From Pseudomonas yamanorum (lineage in GTDB: Bacteria > Pseudomonadota > Gammaproteobacteria > Pseudomonadales > Pseudomonadaceae), in the NCBI RefSeq assembly GCF_013386765.1, contig NZ_JACARE010000003.1, positions 388,766 to 452,765 of the forward strand: a stretch of DNA of 64,000 nucleotides, given 5' to 3'. Under the pieces are notes generated by a model. That model saw only the letters and a list, made by a program, of their open reading frames with translations. It did no database searches and had not been told where the DNA came from. A program made the position numbers and the translations under genes. This document shows positions 8,830 to 17,514 of this stretch, piece by piece (the stretch's first letter is position 1; the number at the start of each line of letters is the position of its first letter).

Positions 8830-9542
8830 GTGAGCCAATCCTCGAACTGAAAGACCTGGACGTGTTCTACGGCCCGATCCAGGCGCTTAAAAAAGTCTCG
8901 CTGCACATCAACGAAGGCGAAACCGTGAGCCTGATCGGCTCCAACGGCGCGGGTAAATCCACGCTGCTGATGTCGATCTTCGGCCAGCCACGGGCCGAGT
9001 CGGGGCAGATCATCTACCGCGGCGTCGACATTACCCACAAGTCGTCCCACTACATCGCCTCCAACGGCATTGCGCAGTCGCCGGAAGGGCGGCGGGTGTT
9101 CCCCGACATGACCGTCGAGGAAAACCTGCTGATGGGCACCATCCCGATTGGCGACAAGTTTGCCACCGAGGACATGCAGCGCATGTTCGAACTGTTCCCG
9201 CGGCTCAAGGAGCGGCGTAACCAGCGGGCGATGACCATGTCCGGTGGTGAGCAGCAGATGCTCGCCATCGCCCGTGCGCTGATGAGCCGGCCCAAGCTGT
9301 TGCTGCTGGACGAGCCGAGCCTGGGGTTGGCGCCGATTGTGGTGAAGCAGATTTTTTCCACACTGCGGGAGCTGGCGTCCACCGGCATGACCATCTTTCT
9401 GGTGGAGCAGAACGCCAACCATGCGTTGCGCTTGTCGGACCGGGCGTACGTGATGGTCAACGGCGAGATCCGCCTCACAGGCACCGGCAAGGAGCTGCTG
9501 GTGAATGAGGAAGTGCGTAACGCCTACCTCGGCGGGCATTAA
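8826..9542 (+). CDS. livF: Branched-chain amino acid ABC transporter ATPase LivF
   Basis: A 238-residue ABC ATPase of the LivF/BraG type. Walker A is GSNGAGKST, the signature is MSGGEQQ, Walker B is LLLDEPSLGL with the APIVV element typical of LivF, and the switch region is LVEQNANHAL. It is the last gene of the operon: the start overlaps the livG stop, and a REPIN follows 20 bases after its own stop with no further gene for 790 bases. Confidence 0.93.
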   Translation: MSEPILELKDLDVFYGPIQALKKVSLHINEGETVSLIGSNGAGKSTLLMSIFGQPRAESGQIIYRGVDITHKSSHYIASNGIAQSPEGRRVFPDMTVEENLLMGTIPIGDKFATEDMQRMFELFPRLKERRNQRAMTMSGGEQQMLAIARALMSRPKLLLLDEPSLGLAPIVVKQIFSTLRELASTGMTIFLVEQNANHALRLSDRAYVMVNGEIRLTGTGKELLVNEEVRNAYLGGH

Positions 9543-9561
9543 GCCTGGCGCATAACCCTCC

Positions 9562-9649
9562 TGTGGGAGCCGGGCTTGCCCGCGATAGCATCACCTCGGT
9601 TTGCCTGAATGACCGAGGTGTCTGCATCGCAGGCAAGCCAGCTCCCACA
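9562..9649. repeat. REPIN hairpin after livF
   Basis: GTGGGAGCCGGGCTTGCC arm on the left and its inverted GGCAAGCCAGCTCCCACA arm on the right, enclosing an ACCTCGGT/ACCGAGGT inner pair. Same class as the element at 2569. Confidence 0.9.
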
Positions 9650-9682
9650 TTTTTTTGCGTCGCCTGCAGGCTTTCCCAAAAT

Positions 9683-10252
9683 TGTGGACAACAAATCCGG
9701 GCACCTGCCAAAGCGCGACATATAGCCGCCGCAAATCCCTGTTTTGTCACAGTTTTGACTTGTCCCCAACCACTGTGGAACCGGCTGTGGGTAACGTGGG
9801 AGTAGCTGGCTGGAGGCCTTTGTTTTCGCGGCTTGCAGCGTGGTGGTTGTTTTTTGATCAGCGGTTTTTTCGCGGCCGTCCGCGGGGTTTGTCAACCTGT
9901 TTAAAGACACAGGTATATGACCGGAATATGTCACTCCACCCTGTGGATAAGTCTGTGACTAAACTCTGGAAAGAGTGCCGCAGAGGCCGGAATGACTGGC
10001 CTGGAGCCATCGTCCTGGTTGCACCGTTTTGAACCGGGCTACATACGGCTGGGCCAAGGTCAAGCAAAAAACTTTTTGAATCGCGCTGGAAGCCTTGTAT
10101 ACCGCGGCTTTCAGCTTTTGCACTTGCCCCCAAAGACTGTGGACGGGGCTGTGGATAACGTGCGCGCACATGGCTGCATGCCACGGCCTGTGTGGGTTTC
10201 GAGTGATTGGTTGAATTTTGTACAACATGAGAGGCGTTCACCTCTGTCCACA
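9683..10252. promoter_or_regulatory. Cluster of DnaA-box-like TGTGGATAA words
   Basis: Exact TGTGGATAA (reverse of TTATCCACA) occurs at 9942-9950 and 10150-10158. Near matches occur at 9683 (TGTGGACAA) and 9786 (TGTGGGTAA), and shorter words at 9774, 10139 and 10245 (inverse). Two copies sit in a 50-base diverged duplication (9752-9799; 10114-10163) sharing TTGTCCCC/TTGCCCCC, ACTGTGGA and GGCTGTGG. No replication gene adjoins, so this is a candidate DnaA-binding or titration region and not a demonstrated origin. Confidence 0.35.
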
Positions 10253-10334
10253 GCGTGTATCAGTTGCCGCCAGCCCGCGGGCCGGGCATTCTGCTGGCTG
10301 ATTTTTTACCTCGTAGCCCTGCAAGGAGAACACC

Positions 10335-11102
10335 ATGTCCAATACGCTGTTTATTACTGGCGCGACCTCGGGTTTTGGCGAAGCCTGTGCCCGGCGTTTT
10401 GCCGAAGCCGGTTGGAAACTGGTGCTCACCGGCCGCCGCGCAGAGCGTTTGAACGCCCTGTGCGCCGAGCTTTCCAAGCAGACCGAAGTGCACGGCCTAG
10501 TGGTGGACGTACGTGACCGCAAGGCCATGGAAGAGGCGATCGCCAACCTGCCGCCATCCTTCAGCACCCTGCGCGGCCTGATCAACAACGCCGGCCTGGC
10601 GGTGGGTACCGACCCGGCGCCCAAGTGCAGCCTCGACGATTGGGAAACCATGGTCGACACCAACATCAAGGGCCTGCTGACCACCACCAGCCTGCTGTTG
10701 CCGCGCCTGATCGCCCATGGCCGTGGCGCTGGCATCATCAACCTCGGTTCCATCGCCGGCAGCTACCCGTACCCGGGCAGCCACGTGTATGGCGGCACCA
10801 AGGCCTTCGTCAAACAGTTCTCGCTGAACCTGCGCTGTGATTTGCAAGGCACGGGCGTGCGGGTGACTAACATCGAGCCGGGCCTGTGTGAAAGCGAGTT
10901 CTCCCTGGTGCGCTTTGCCGGTGACCAGGCGCGTTATGACGCGACCTACGCCGGTGCCGAGCCGATCCAGCCGCAGGATATTGCGGACACGATCTTCTGG
11001 GTGCTGAACACCCCGGCGCACGTGAACATCAACCGCCTGGAGCTGATGCCGGTGAGCCAGACCTGGGCCGGGTTTGCGATTGAGCGTGGTGCCAAGGGCT
11101 AA
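10335..11102 (+). CDS. Short-chain dehydrogenase/reductase (YdfG-like)
   Basis: A 255-residue classical SDR. The cofactor motif TGATSGFG is at residues 8-15, with an arginine pair after strand 2 (GRRAER) that favours NADP. NNAG is near residue 86, and the catalytic Ser-Tyr-Lys lies in NLGSIAGSYPYPGSHVYGGTK. The overall pattern resembles YdfG, which oxidises L-serine and 3-hydroxy acids, but substrate cannot be assigned. AAGGAG precedes the ATG. It stands alone between a long noncoding gap and a GGCGAGGGAGCTTGCTCCC hairpin. Confidence 0.88.
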   Translation: MSNTLFITGATSGFGEACARRFAEAGWKLVLTGRRAERLNALCAELSKQTEVHGLVVDVRDRKAMEEAIANLPPSFSTLRGLINNAGLAVGTDPAPKCSLDDWETMVDTNIKGLLTTTSLLLPRLIAHGRGAGIINLGSIAGSYPYPGSHVYGGTKAFVKQFSLNLRCDLQGTGVRVTNIEPGLCESEFSLVRFAGDQARYDATYAGAEPIQPQDIADTIFWVLNTPAHVNINRLELMPVSQTWAGFAIERGAKG

Positions 11103-11116
11103 GCACACCGAGCTTT

Positions 11117-11211
11117 TGTGGCGAGGGAGCTTGCTCCCGCCGGGCTGCGAAGCGGCCCCAAAAAAGCCAGGGCCGCTCCGCGCCCCAGCGGGAGCAAGCT
11201 CCCTCGCCACA
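11117..11211. repeat. Second-class REP hairpin (GGCGAGGGAGCTTGCTCCC)
   Basis: The left arm starting TGTGGCGAGGGAGC and the right arm ending GCTCCCTCGCCACA are perfect inverses around an inner imperfect stem. It differs in sequence from the GTGGGAGCTGG class and recurs at 26637. It lies 14 bases after the SDR stop. Confidence 0.88.
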
Positions 11212-11326
11212 GGTTTGTTGTCAGCCTGGAAAATGCGGCAAATCGGCCAAAACAGGACATAAGGTACACTCCACTCCGGAAAACCCCGCCGCGCTCTGCG
11301 GTTTCAAGGTTTTGACAGGAGGATAT

Positions 11327-12232
11327 GTGAGTAACCGAGGTGAGCAGTCGCTGCTCAAACAATCGACGATTCTGATGTTCGCGGTCGCGATCGCCGGGAT
11401 TGTCACGGGTGTGGTGTCGGGCGCCCAATCGATTTTATTCGACGGCTTTTTCTCGCTGATCGCCACCGCCATCAAGGTGTTGATGCTGATCACGGCCAAG
11501 CTGATCGCCAAGAAAAGCAACGAGCGTTTCCAGTTCGGTTATTGGCACCTGGAACCCATGGTGCTGCTGATCGAAGGCAGCTTTTTGCTGTTGATCGCCA
11601 TCTATGCGTTTCTCAACGGCGTGTTCGGCATTATCAATGGCGGGCGCGATATCGAGTTGGGCCTGGTGATCATCTACGCGGCGGTGTTTACCGTTGTCGA
11701 GTTCGCCTATTTCTTCTACGTACGCTACCGCAATCGCACGCTCAAATCGTCGCTGATCCAGTTTGACAACATCAGCTGGCTGGTGGACGCCATGCTGTCG
11801 GTGGGGCTGCTGGTGAGCTTCCTGGCTGCGCTGTTGCTCAAGTCCCAGGGCTATGGGCAGTGGGCGGTGTATGTCGACCCGCTGATCCTGATCCTGCTGG
11901 CGCTGAGCATGCTGGCGCCGGCCTTCAAGATCCTGCGCCCGGCGCTGCGGGATGTGCTGGGGATCGTGCCGGACCAACTGGACGGCAAAGTGCGCGAAGT
12001 GATGGAGGCTGCGGTGGCCAGGCATGGTTTCGACGACTACGTGTCCTACGTGCAGAAGCACGGGCGGGCGCGGTTTATCGAGATTCATGTGGTACTGCCG
12101 GCGGATTACCCGGTGGATAACGTCGCCACCCTGGACGGGCTGCGCGAAGAGATATCCACAGGGCTGGGCAAGCCAGACGCGGCGCGCTGGCTGACGATCA
12201 GTTTTACCGGGGATCGCAAATGGATTGCGTAA
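11327..12232 (+). CDS. Cation diffusion facilitator (CDF) family transporter
   Basis: A 301-residue inner-membrane metal exporter. Six hydrophobic segments cover about residues 12-205. TM2 has LFDGFFSLIATAIK and TM5 has DNISWLVDAMLS with the acidic pair expected for metal coordination. A cytoplasmic C-terminal domain follows (residues 205-301). AGGAGG at 11317-11322 lies four bases before the GTG, so I take that start over the upstream TTG. The metal is not predictable; TM2 departs from the usual SxxD pattern. The 3' end overlaps the convergent isomerase gene by 29 bases. Confidence 0.85.
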   Translation: MSNRGEQSLLKQSTILMFAVAIAGIVTGVVSGAQSILFDGFFSLIATAIKVLMLITAKLIAKKSNERFQFGYWHLEPMVLLIEGSFLLLIAIYAFLNGVFGIINGGRDIELGLVIIYAAVFTVVEFAYFFYVRYRNRTLKSSLIQFDNISWLVDAMLSVGLLVSFLAALLLKSQGYGQWAVYVDPLILILLALSMLAPAFKILRPALRDVLGIVPDQLDGKVREVMEAAVARHGFDDYVSYVQKHGRARFIEIHVVLPADYPVDNVATLDGLREEISTGLGKPDAARWLTISFTGDRKWIA

Positions 12233-13334
12233 GGCCCAGGTAGCACGTGGCCAAGTGGTAAGGCGTGGTCGACGGCATGTCCCGTCGGCTGACTTGCCCC
12301 TTGGCATCCAGGCATTCATTCCAGCCTTTGTCGTGCAGGAACCGCTGTTGCAGCGCCAGCAATTGGCGTTGCAGCACGGCTTCGCTGTTGGGCCGCAAGG
12401 TCAGCGCCCGCAGGTATTCGGCCTGGGCCCAGATACGCTGGGTGCCGTCGCGTACGCTGCCGTCCAGGGCCAGCATGCCGCTGACCGCGCCTGTCGCGTT
12501 ATCCACACCCTTCTGCTCGGCATAGCTGAACGCTTTGTTCAGCGATGTGTGCAGCGGTGTGCCACGCAACAGGTCTGAAGATTCCAGCAGGAAGAACCAT
12601 TCGAACTGGTGCCCCGGCTCAAACCAGTTATCCACAGCGCCCAGGGGTTTCTCCATCATCACGCCGTGCTGGCGGTCGATGAAGCGCTTCTGCATGGCGT
12701 TGGCCAGGTCCAGCAAGGCGTCTTGCGTCACGGCGTCTTCACGCACGGCCAGGGTGGCGAGGAAGCCTTCGGCGAGGTGCATCAGCGGGTTTTGCAGGGG
12801 GCCGGATTTGAGCGACGACCAGTTACGTTCCAGCACCGCTTCGTACAGGCCGTCGCCGGTGGCGAAGCGTTCGGCGACCACTTCCAGGGCGGCATCGAGC
12901 ACCGATTCCACCAGCGGCTCACGCACCTTGGCCCAATAGTGGGCGCAGGCGAAGATGATGAAGGCGTGGGTGTAGAGGTCTTTGCGTTTATCCAGCGGCT
13001 TGCCGTGGGCGTCGATGCTGTAGAACCAGCCGCCGTGCTCGGCGTCGTGGAAGTGCCGTTGCAGGGAGCGGAACAGCGCGGCGGCGCGCTCTTCGGCAAA
13101 GGCTGCGCCGGGCTCGCCGATCAGGCTGGCGAACAGGTACAACTGCCGGGCACAGGCCATGGCGCGATAGCGTTGCGGGGGCAAAGGCCGATGGTCGGCG
13201 TCCAGGGCTTCATAAGGCAGCGCCAGGTCGGCATTCCAGCCCGGGCCTTGCCAGAGCGGCACGATCAGGTCGTGGAAGTGCGTCAACACGGCGGTCAATT
13301 GAGGCTTGAGGGCGGAGCTTGGAGCGATGGGCAT
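12204..13334 (-). CDS. AGE-family sugar epimerase/isomerase (mannose isomerase-like)
   Basis: A 376-residue protein of the N-acylglucosamine 2-epimerase superfamily, an alpha6/alpha6 barrel. Supporting motifs are PLQNPLMHLAEGFLAT and GHQFEWFFLL, which carry the histidine and Trp/Glu residues of the active site, together with HHEHGGWFYS-like sequence (HDAEHGGWFYSID). The GHQFEW form is seen in D-mannose isomerases that interconvert mannose and fructose, so that is the likeliest activity; epimerase activity on N-acyl sugars is the alternative. It is convergent with, and overlaps, the CDF gene by 29 bases. Confidence 0.82.
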   Translation of the reverse strand: MPIAPSSALKPQLTAVLTHFHDLIVPLWQGPGWNADLALPYEALDADHRPLPPQRYRAMACARQLYLFASLIGEPGAAFAEERAAALFRSLQRHFHDAEHGGWFYSIDAHGKPLDKRKDLYTHAFIIFACAHYWAKVREPLVESVLDAALEVVAERFATGDGLYEAVLERNWSSLKSGPLQNPLMHLAEGFLATLAVREDAVTQDALLDLANAMQKRFIDRQHGVMMEKPLGAVDNWFEPGHQFEWFFLLESSDLLRGTPLHTSLNKAFSYAEQKGVDNATGAVSGMLALDGSVRDGTQRIWAQAEYLRALTLRPNSEAVLQRQLLALQQRFLHDKGWNECLDAKGQVSRRDMPSTTPYHLATCYLGLTQSICDPR

Positions 13335-13410
13335 CGGCTGGCGTCGTCACGGCAGGGGTGTTTGCGCGACATGGTATCAGGCTTGAGGTAGGTGGTGGCT
13401 GTGAGTCCGT

Positions 13411-13478
13411 CATCGCGGGCAAGCCCGGCTCCCACAGGAGTACTCAGTCAACTGTGGGAGTCGGGCTTGCCCGCGATG
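13411..13478. repeat. REP inverted pair between isomerase and ureJ
   Basis: Arms 13411-13436 and 13453-13478 (CATCGCGGGCAAGCCCGGCT... and its inverse) form a hairpin with a 16-base loop. It lies between the isomerase start and the ureJ stop. Confidence 0.85.
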
Positions 13479-13502
13479 AGGCCATTAGAAACCCCGTAAA
13501 TC

Positions 13503-14075
13503 TCAGGCAGCGAGCAACCAGACCCCAGTCGCCGCCGAAGCCGCCCCGGCCACCCGTACCAACGGCGCTGCCGCCGCCGGCAGGAAACGCACCACGGCAT
13601 AACCCGCCGCATGCAGAACCGCCGTTGCAGCCACAAACCCTGCGGCATACGCCCAAGGGCTGGACATGTCCGGCAGCTCCAGACCATGAGCCACGCCATG
13701 GAACAGTGCAAACAGCGCCGTCGCCGCCACCGCCACAAACAACGGCGGCCGTACCGCCAGCGCCACCGCCAGGCCCAGCGCGAGTACCGACGCGGCAATC
13801 CCGCTTTCCAGCGCTGGCAATGCCAGGCCTTCAAAGCCCAGCATCCCACCGATCAGCATGGTGCCGACAAAGGTGCACGGCAGCGCCCAGCGCGCCGCAC
13901 CTTTCTGTTGGGCGGCCCACAAGCCCACGGCGAGCATCGCCAGCAGATGGTCAATACCGCCCAGCGGGTGACTGATACCGGCCACCAGGCCGTTGTCGCC
14001 ATGCCCGGGGTGGGCGAAGGCGAGGGCGGGGGTGAGCAGCAAGGCTGCGGCGGCGAGAAGTGTGTTGAGGCGCAT
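13503..14075 (-). CDS. ureJ: HupE/UreJ family nickel-associated membrane protein
   Basis: A 190-residue integral membrane protein. A signal-like first helix ends in ALAFAHPGHGDNG, followed by GISHPLGGIDHLLAMLAVG, the HupE/UreJ signature with paired histidines, and by GVAHGLELP. Six to seven hydrophobic segments are visible. The family is thought to pass nickel (or cobalt) across membranes for metalloenzyme maturation. It is the last gene of ureEFG-ureJ, 24 bases after ureG, with AAGGAG before its ATG, which ties it to nickel supply for urease. Confidence 0.88.
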   Translation of the reverse strand: MRLNTLLAAAALLLTPALAFAHPGHGDNGLVAGISHPLGGIDHLLAMLAVGLWAAQQKGAARWALPCTFVGTMLIGGMLGFEGLALPALESGIAASVLALGLAVALAVRPPLFVAVAATALFALFHGVAHGLELPDMSSPWAYAAGFVAATAVLHAAGYAVVRFLPAAAAPLVRVAGAASAATGVWLLAA

Positions 14076-14099
14076 GGACAGGCTCCTTGTTCAGGTTGA

Positions 14100-14714
<615 letters not shown>

Positions 14715-14737
14715 GTGATTCTCCAAAATAAGGGGCC

Positions 14738-15412
14738 CTAAGAACGGAACAGGCGGCTGTACTGGCGCTCATGGGCCATACACGCCAGGGACAGGCCAAA
14801 CGCGGCGCTGCCGTAGTGATTGGGGTCGAGTTGGCTGGCGCCCTGCTGGGCTTGTTGCAACAGCGGCAGCAGTTCACTGGTCAGGCGCTGGGCGGCTTGC
14901 TGGCCCAGGGGCAAGGTCTTCATCAGCACCGCCAGCTGGTTTTCCAGCCAGCTCCACAGCCAGGCGGCCAGGGCGTCGTCGGGGCTGATCTGCCAGGCGC
15001 GGGCGGCCAGGGCCCAGCCGAGTGCGAGATGCGGTTCGCCGCGTTGCGCCAGAAAATCCCGAGCGGCGGCGTCCAGCTCCGGCAAGCCGTTGAGCAGTTG
15101 CGCCAGGGAATAGCCCATCTGCCGACTTTCCTGATACAGCTCGCGGGTTTCGCGGCTGGCGCGGTGTTCTTCGCACAACTGCGCGAGGCGCGGCCAGTCT
15201 TCTTCTGCGCCAGCCTTGCAGTGGGCGAGCAGCAGCGGCGCCTCAAAGCGCGCCAGGTTGAGCAATAATTGATCACTGATCCAGCGCCCGGCACTCGCCG
15301 GGTCGGTCACGCGGGCTTGCTCCACGGCCATTTCCAGGCCCTGTGAATAGCTGTAGCCACCAATCGGCAACTGCGGACTGGCCAGACGCAACAGCGCCCA
15401 GGCTGGGTTCAT
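14738..15412 (-). CDS. ureF: Urease accessory protein UreF
   Basis: A 224-residue all-helical UreF. The conserved N-terminal block [21 protein letters not shown] is typical, and the C-terminal end has [19 protein letters not shown], matching the UreF tail that contacts UreG. It acts as a gate in the UreD-UreF-UreG complex. The start overlaps the ureE stop by four bases (ATGA), so the two are translationally coupled. Confidence 0.95.
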   Translation of the reverse strand: MNPAWALLRLASPQLPIGGYSYSQGLEMAVEQARVTDPASAGRWISDQLLLNLARFEAPLLLAHCKAGAEEDWPRLAQLCEEHRASRETRELYQESRQMGYSLAQLLNGLPELDAAARDFLAQRGEPHLALGWALAARAWQISPDDALAAWLWSWLENQLAVLMKTLPLGQQAAQRLTSELLPLLQQAQQGASQLDPNHYGSAAFGLSLACMAHERQYSRLFRS

Positions 15413-15909
15413 GGACGAACGCCGAACTGGTGCAGCTTGGGCGGGTAGTTGAAGTCTTCGTCGCCATGACGGGAGTGATGATGGCCGCCGCCATAGGCGC
15501 CGTGTTCCGGCTGGAACGGCGCTGAAAGGGTTTCAGTGGTGGCGCCCAATTGATCCAGCATGGCCTTGAGCACGTAGTCATCGAGCAGGCGCAGCCAGCC
15601 GTCACCCACTTGCAGGGCCACGTGGCGGTTGCCTAGGTGATAGGCGGCGCGGGTCAGTTCAAAGGCGTTGCCGCAGGTGACGTGCAGCAGTTGTTCAGGG
15701 CGGGCGCACACGCGTACGACGCGTCCGTCTTCAGCCTGTAGGAATTCACCATCGTGCAGCGGCGGCTGGCCGCGCTCCAGAAACAGGCCGACGTCTTCTC
15801 CTTCGGCACTGAAACAGCGCAGGCGGCTTTTGCTGCGGGCTTCGAAATTCAGCAGCAACTCGGCGGCCCAGACGGGTTCGGGGGCGATTCGGCGGTGGAT
15901 CACCAGCAT
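15409..15909 (-). CDS. ureE: Urease accessory nickel chaperone UreE
   Basis: A 166-residue UreE that binds nickel and hands it to UreG. The N-terminal peptide-binding domain has RSKSRLRCFSAEGEDVGLFL, the central metal-binding domain has GNRHVALQV, and the C-terminal tail has a short histidine cluster (GGHHHSRHGDED). The ATG at 15909 gives the normal family length; an in-frame extension to 16008 would run through the sigma-54 promoter. It is the first gene of ureEFG-ureJ. Confidence 0.94.
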   Translation of the reverse strand: MLVIHRRIAPEPVWAAELLLNFEARSKSRLRCFSAEGEDVGLFLERGQPPLHDGEFLQAEDGRVVRVCARPEQLLHVTCGNAFELTRAAYHLGNRHVALQVGDGWLRLLDDYVLKAMLDQLGATTETLSAPFQPEHGAYGGGHHHSRHGDEDFNYPPKLHQFGVRP

Positions 15910-15945
15910 CAGAAAGCTTCCAGCTATGAGCGATAAGCAAGCTAG

Positions 15946-15961
15946 AGCAAGGGTCTTGCCA
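15946..15961 (-). promoter_or_regulatory. Sigma-54 promoter of ureEFG-ureJ
   Basis: On the minus strand TGGCAAGACCCTTGCT keeps the invariant GG and GC with ten bases between, one base off the TGGCAC-N5-TTGC consensus. The predicted start near 15935 leaves about 25 bases to the ureE ATG at 15909. This fits nitrogen-controlled urease maturation. Confidence 0.65.
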
Positions 15962-16000
15962 ACCACGCGGGGAGTGGGAATTCCCTGTAGGCAGGCGGCG

Positions 16001-16019
16001 TGTGCCACCTCATGGCGCA
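16001..16019. promoter_or_regulatory. NtrC-like palindrome upstream of ureE
   Basis: TGTGCCA-CCTCA-TGGCGCA has the 7-5-7 layout and TG..CCA/TGG..CA ends of NtrC sites (TGCACCA-N5-TGGTGCA). It is centred about 75 bases upstream of the predicted ureE start. Assignment is by resemblance only. Confidence 0.4.
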
Positions 16020-16029
16020 GGAAATTATT

Positions 16030-16048
16030 CCAAAATGTTTCATTTTGG
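16030..16048. promoter_or_regulatory. Perfect palindrome CCAAAATG-TTT-CATTTTGG
   Basis: An 8-base perfect inverted repeat with three-base spacer, between ureE and the NlpC/P60 gene. The shape suits a dimeric repressor operator or a small hairpin. A DesT-like regulator is encoded nearby, but no link is shown. Confidence 0.45.
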
Positions 16049-16246
16049 TGCGTGAATGGATTTATAGCACCGGATTCGGGCGCTCAGCGTTGAATTCCAT
16101 TGCTCGCTGCATGAAATTTCTTTCATCTTTTGCGAGTTTTGGTTTCTTAGGACTTTCCCTACGCACTTGCAGGATTTGCCGTGCGTCGAGTTACGCGCTG
16201 TTTCATTAGGATTCCGCTCCGTATTTAATCCACAGCGGTTTCCACC

Positions 16247-16726
16247 ATGTTCAAGTCATTTCTCTGTTTATTGATTGTCAGCCTGTCGCTGGCGATTTCA
16301 TCCGCCTCGGCCAATCTCCAGCGTGCCCCGTCCTTCGCACCATCGTCTTCTATCGACAACGTGATCGAACGCGCCCATTCACTGCTGGGCACGCCTTACA
16401 AGCTGGGCGGCACCTCGGTGAGGCAGGGCTTCGATTGCAGCAGCTTCCTGGTTTACCTGTTCAAGACCGAAGCCAACATCCATCTGCCTCGCACCACGAC
16501 GGCGATGCACCGGTCAACGGCGGCCACGGTCAAGCGCGATGCATTGAAACCGGGGGATGCGGTGTTTTTCCGGGGGAATGGGCGCGGGCAGGTCAGCCAC
16601 GTCGGGCTCTATATAGGTGAGGGGAAATTCATTCACTCGCCACGCACGGGCAAGAGTGTGCGCATCGATTCGCTCGCCAACAGTTATTGGAGCAGGAACT
16701 ACACCACGGCCAAGCGTTTCCACTGA
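16247..16726 (+). CDS. Secreted NlpC/P60 (C40) peptidoglycan hydrolase
   Basis: A 159-residue protein with a signal peptide (residues 1-22) and a single NlpC/P60 domain. The catalytic cysteine is Cys64 in GFDCSSFLVYLF, with His118 in GQVSHVGLYIG and His130 as the third residue. The layout fits a periplasmic endopeptidase that cleaves peptide cross-links, close to small E. coli MepS/Spr-type enzymes without other domains. The ribosome site is weak. The DesT-like gene is convergent with it, only four bases apart. Confidence 0.87.
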   Translation: MFKSFLCLLIVSLSLAISSASANLQRAPSFAPSSSIDNVIERAHSLLGTPYKLGGTSVRQGFDCSSFLVYLFKTEANIHLPRTTTAMHRSTAATVKRDALKPGDAVFFRGNGRGQVSHVGLYIGEGKFIHSPRTGKSVRIDSLANSYWSRNYTTAKRFH

Positions 16727-16730
16727 CGGC

Positions 16731-17363
16731 TTATTCGGTGCTGCCCAGGCCTTGCCAGTGTTTGAGGCCGATAAAGATAAAGCGCAGTTGCTGAGTGATC
16801 TTGGCTTGAGGCGTGAGGTGCGGCGGCAAGGCTTCTGCCGGTGGGTCGATGATGTCGGGCAAGGTGGCGAACACGCTCTTGACGATCAGGTCGGCCATCA
16901 CGTGCAAACCGTCGGCATCCAGGTGCTGGAGCTTGGGCATCAAGGTCAGATCGGCGGCGAGGTCGCTGGCGATGTCTTCGCGCAAGGCGCCGATGGCCTG
17001 GCGAACGGCAAGGCTGCCACCGTATTGCTCACGGGCCAGGAACAGGAATTGCGAACGGTTGGCGGTGACCACATCGAGGAAAATTCGCACCGAGGCGTCG
17101 ATGATGCCGCCCATCACGAATTCGTTGTGGCGCACCAGGCGGATCGTCGCGCGAAAGGTCTGGCCGACTTCACTGACCAAGACCAGGCCCAACTGATCCA
17201 TATCGGCAAAGTGACGGTAGAAACCGGTGGGCACAATGCCGGCGGTCTTGGCCACTTCACGCAGGCTCAGGCTGCCAAACCCACGGCCACACTCCATCAG
17301 ATGGCGGGCTGCGTCCATCAGGGCGAGTCGGGTCTGTTGCTTCTGTTCGGCACGGGGCAGCAT
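16731..17363 (-). CDS. desT: TetR-family regulator, DesT/FabR-like
   Basis: A 210-residue TetR regulator. The DNA-binding region has [11 protein letters not shown] and [20 protein letters not shown] with [13 protein letters not shown], very close in pattern to E. coli FabR ([30 protein letters not shown]). In P. aeruginosa desT lies immediately next to ureE-ureF-ureG, and the same neighbourhood is seen here. DesT controls unsaturated fatty acid synthesis by sensing acyl-CoA. The desCB desaturase genes that DesT controls are not adjacent in this window. I start at 17363 ([12 protein letters not shown]); an in-frame ATG at 17435 would add 24 atypical residues. Confidence 0.72.
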   Translation of the reverse strand: [210 protein letters not shown]

Positions 17364-17464
17364 TGGCAGGCGGGCTTTGTGGACAAGGACAGCGACGCAC
17401 TCTAGCAAATCAGCTTTGCCAGCGTCGAACTTCAAAAGGGAGAAGGGCGTTGCGGTTCACACAA

Positions 17465-17495
17465 AGTCAAAGCCCGATCGGGTGATCGGGCTTTT
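17465..17495 (+). terminator. Rho-independent terminator-like hairpin
   Basis: AAAGCCCGATC and GATCGGGCTTT form an 11-base perfect stem with a short loop, ending in a T run on the plus strand. On the minus strand, where the small repeat-protein gene ends 20 bases earlier, the tail is TTTGACTTTG, weaker but possibly bidirectional. Confidence 0.6.
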
Positions 17496-17514
17496 TTCCA
17501 GGGCCAGCACGGGC

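Larger units (their letters stand above)
9543..10334. other. 792-base gap with REPIN and DnaA-box-like words
   Basis: After the REPIN (9562-9649) I see no credible gene in either strand; open frames here lack family features. The rest is rich in TGTGGA words and contains a diverged duplication of about 50 bases (9752-9799 and 10114-10163), described separately. The AAGGAG of the next gene lies at the right edge. Confidence 0.6.
15910..16246. other. 337-base divergent control region ureE / NlpC gene
   Basis: No gene seen. It contains a sigma-54 promoter reading toward ureE (15946-15961), an NtrC-like palindrome (16001-16019) and a separate perfect AT-rich palindrome (16030-16048), each listed below. 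The right half up to 16246 shows nothing further that I recognise. Confidence 0.7.

Noticed and set aside
9942..10158. Chromosomal replication origin
   Set aside because: DnaA-like boxes are present, but there is no dnaA, dnaN, rpmH or gidA neighbour and no AT-rich unwinding region; kept only as a box cluster.
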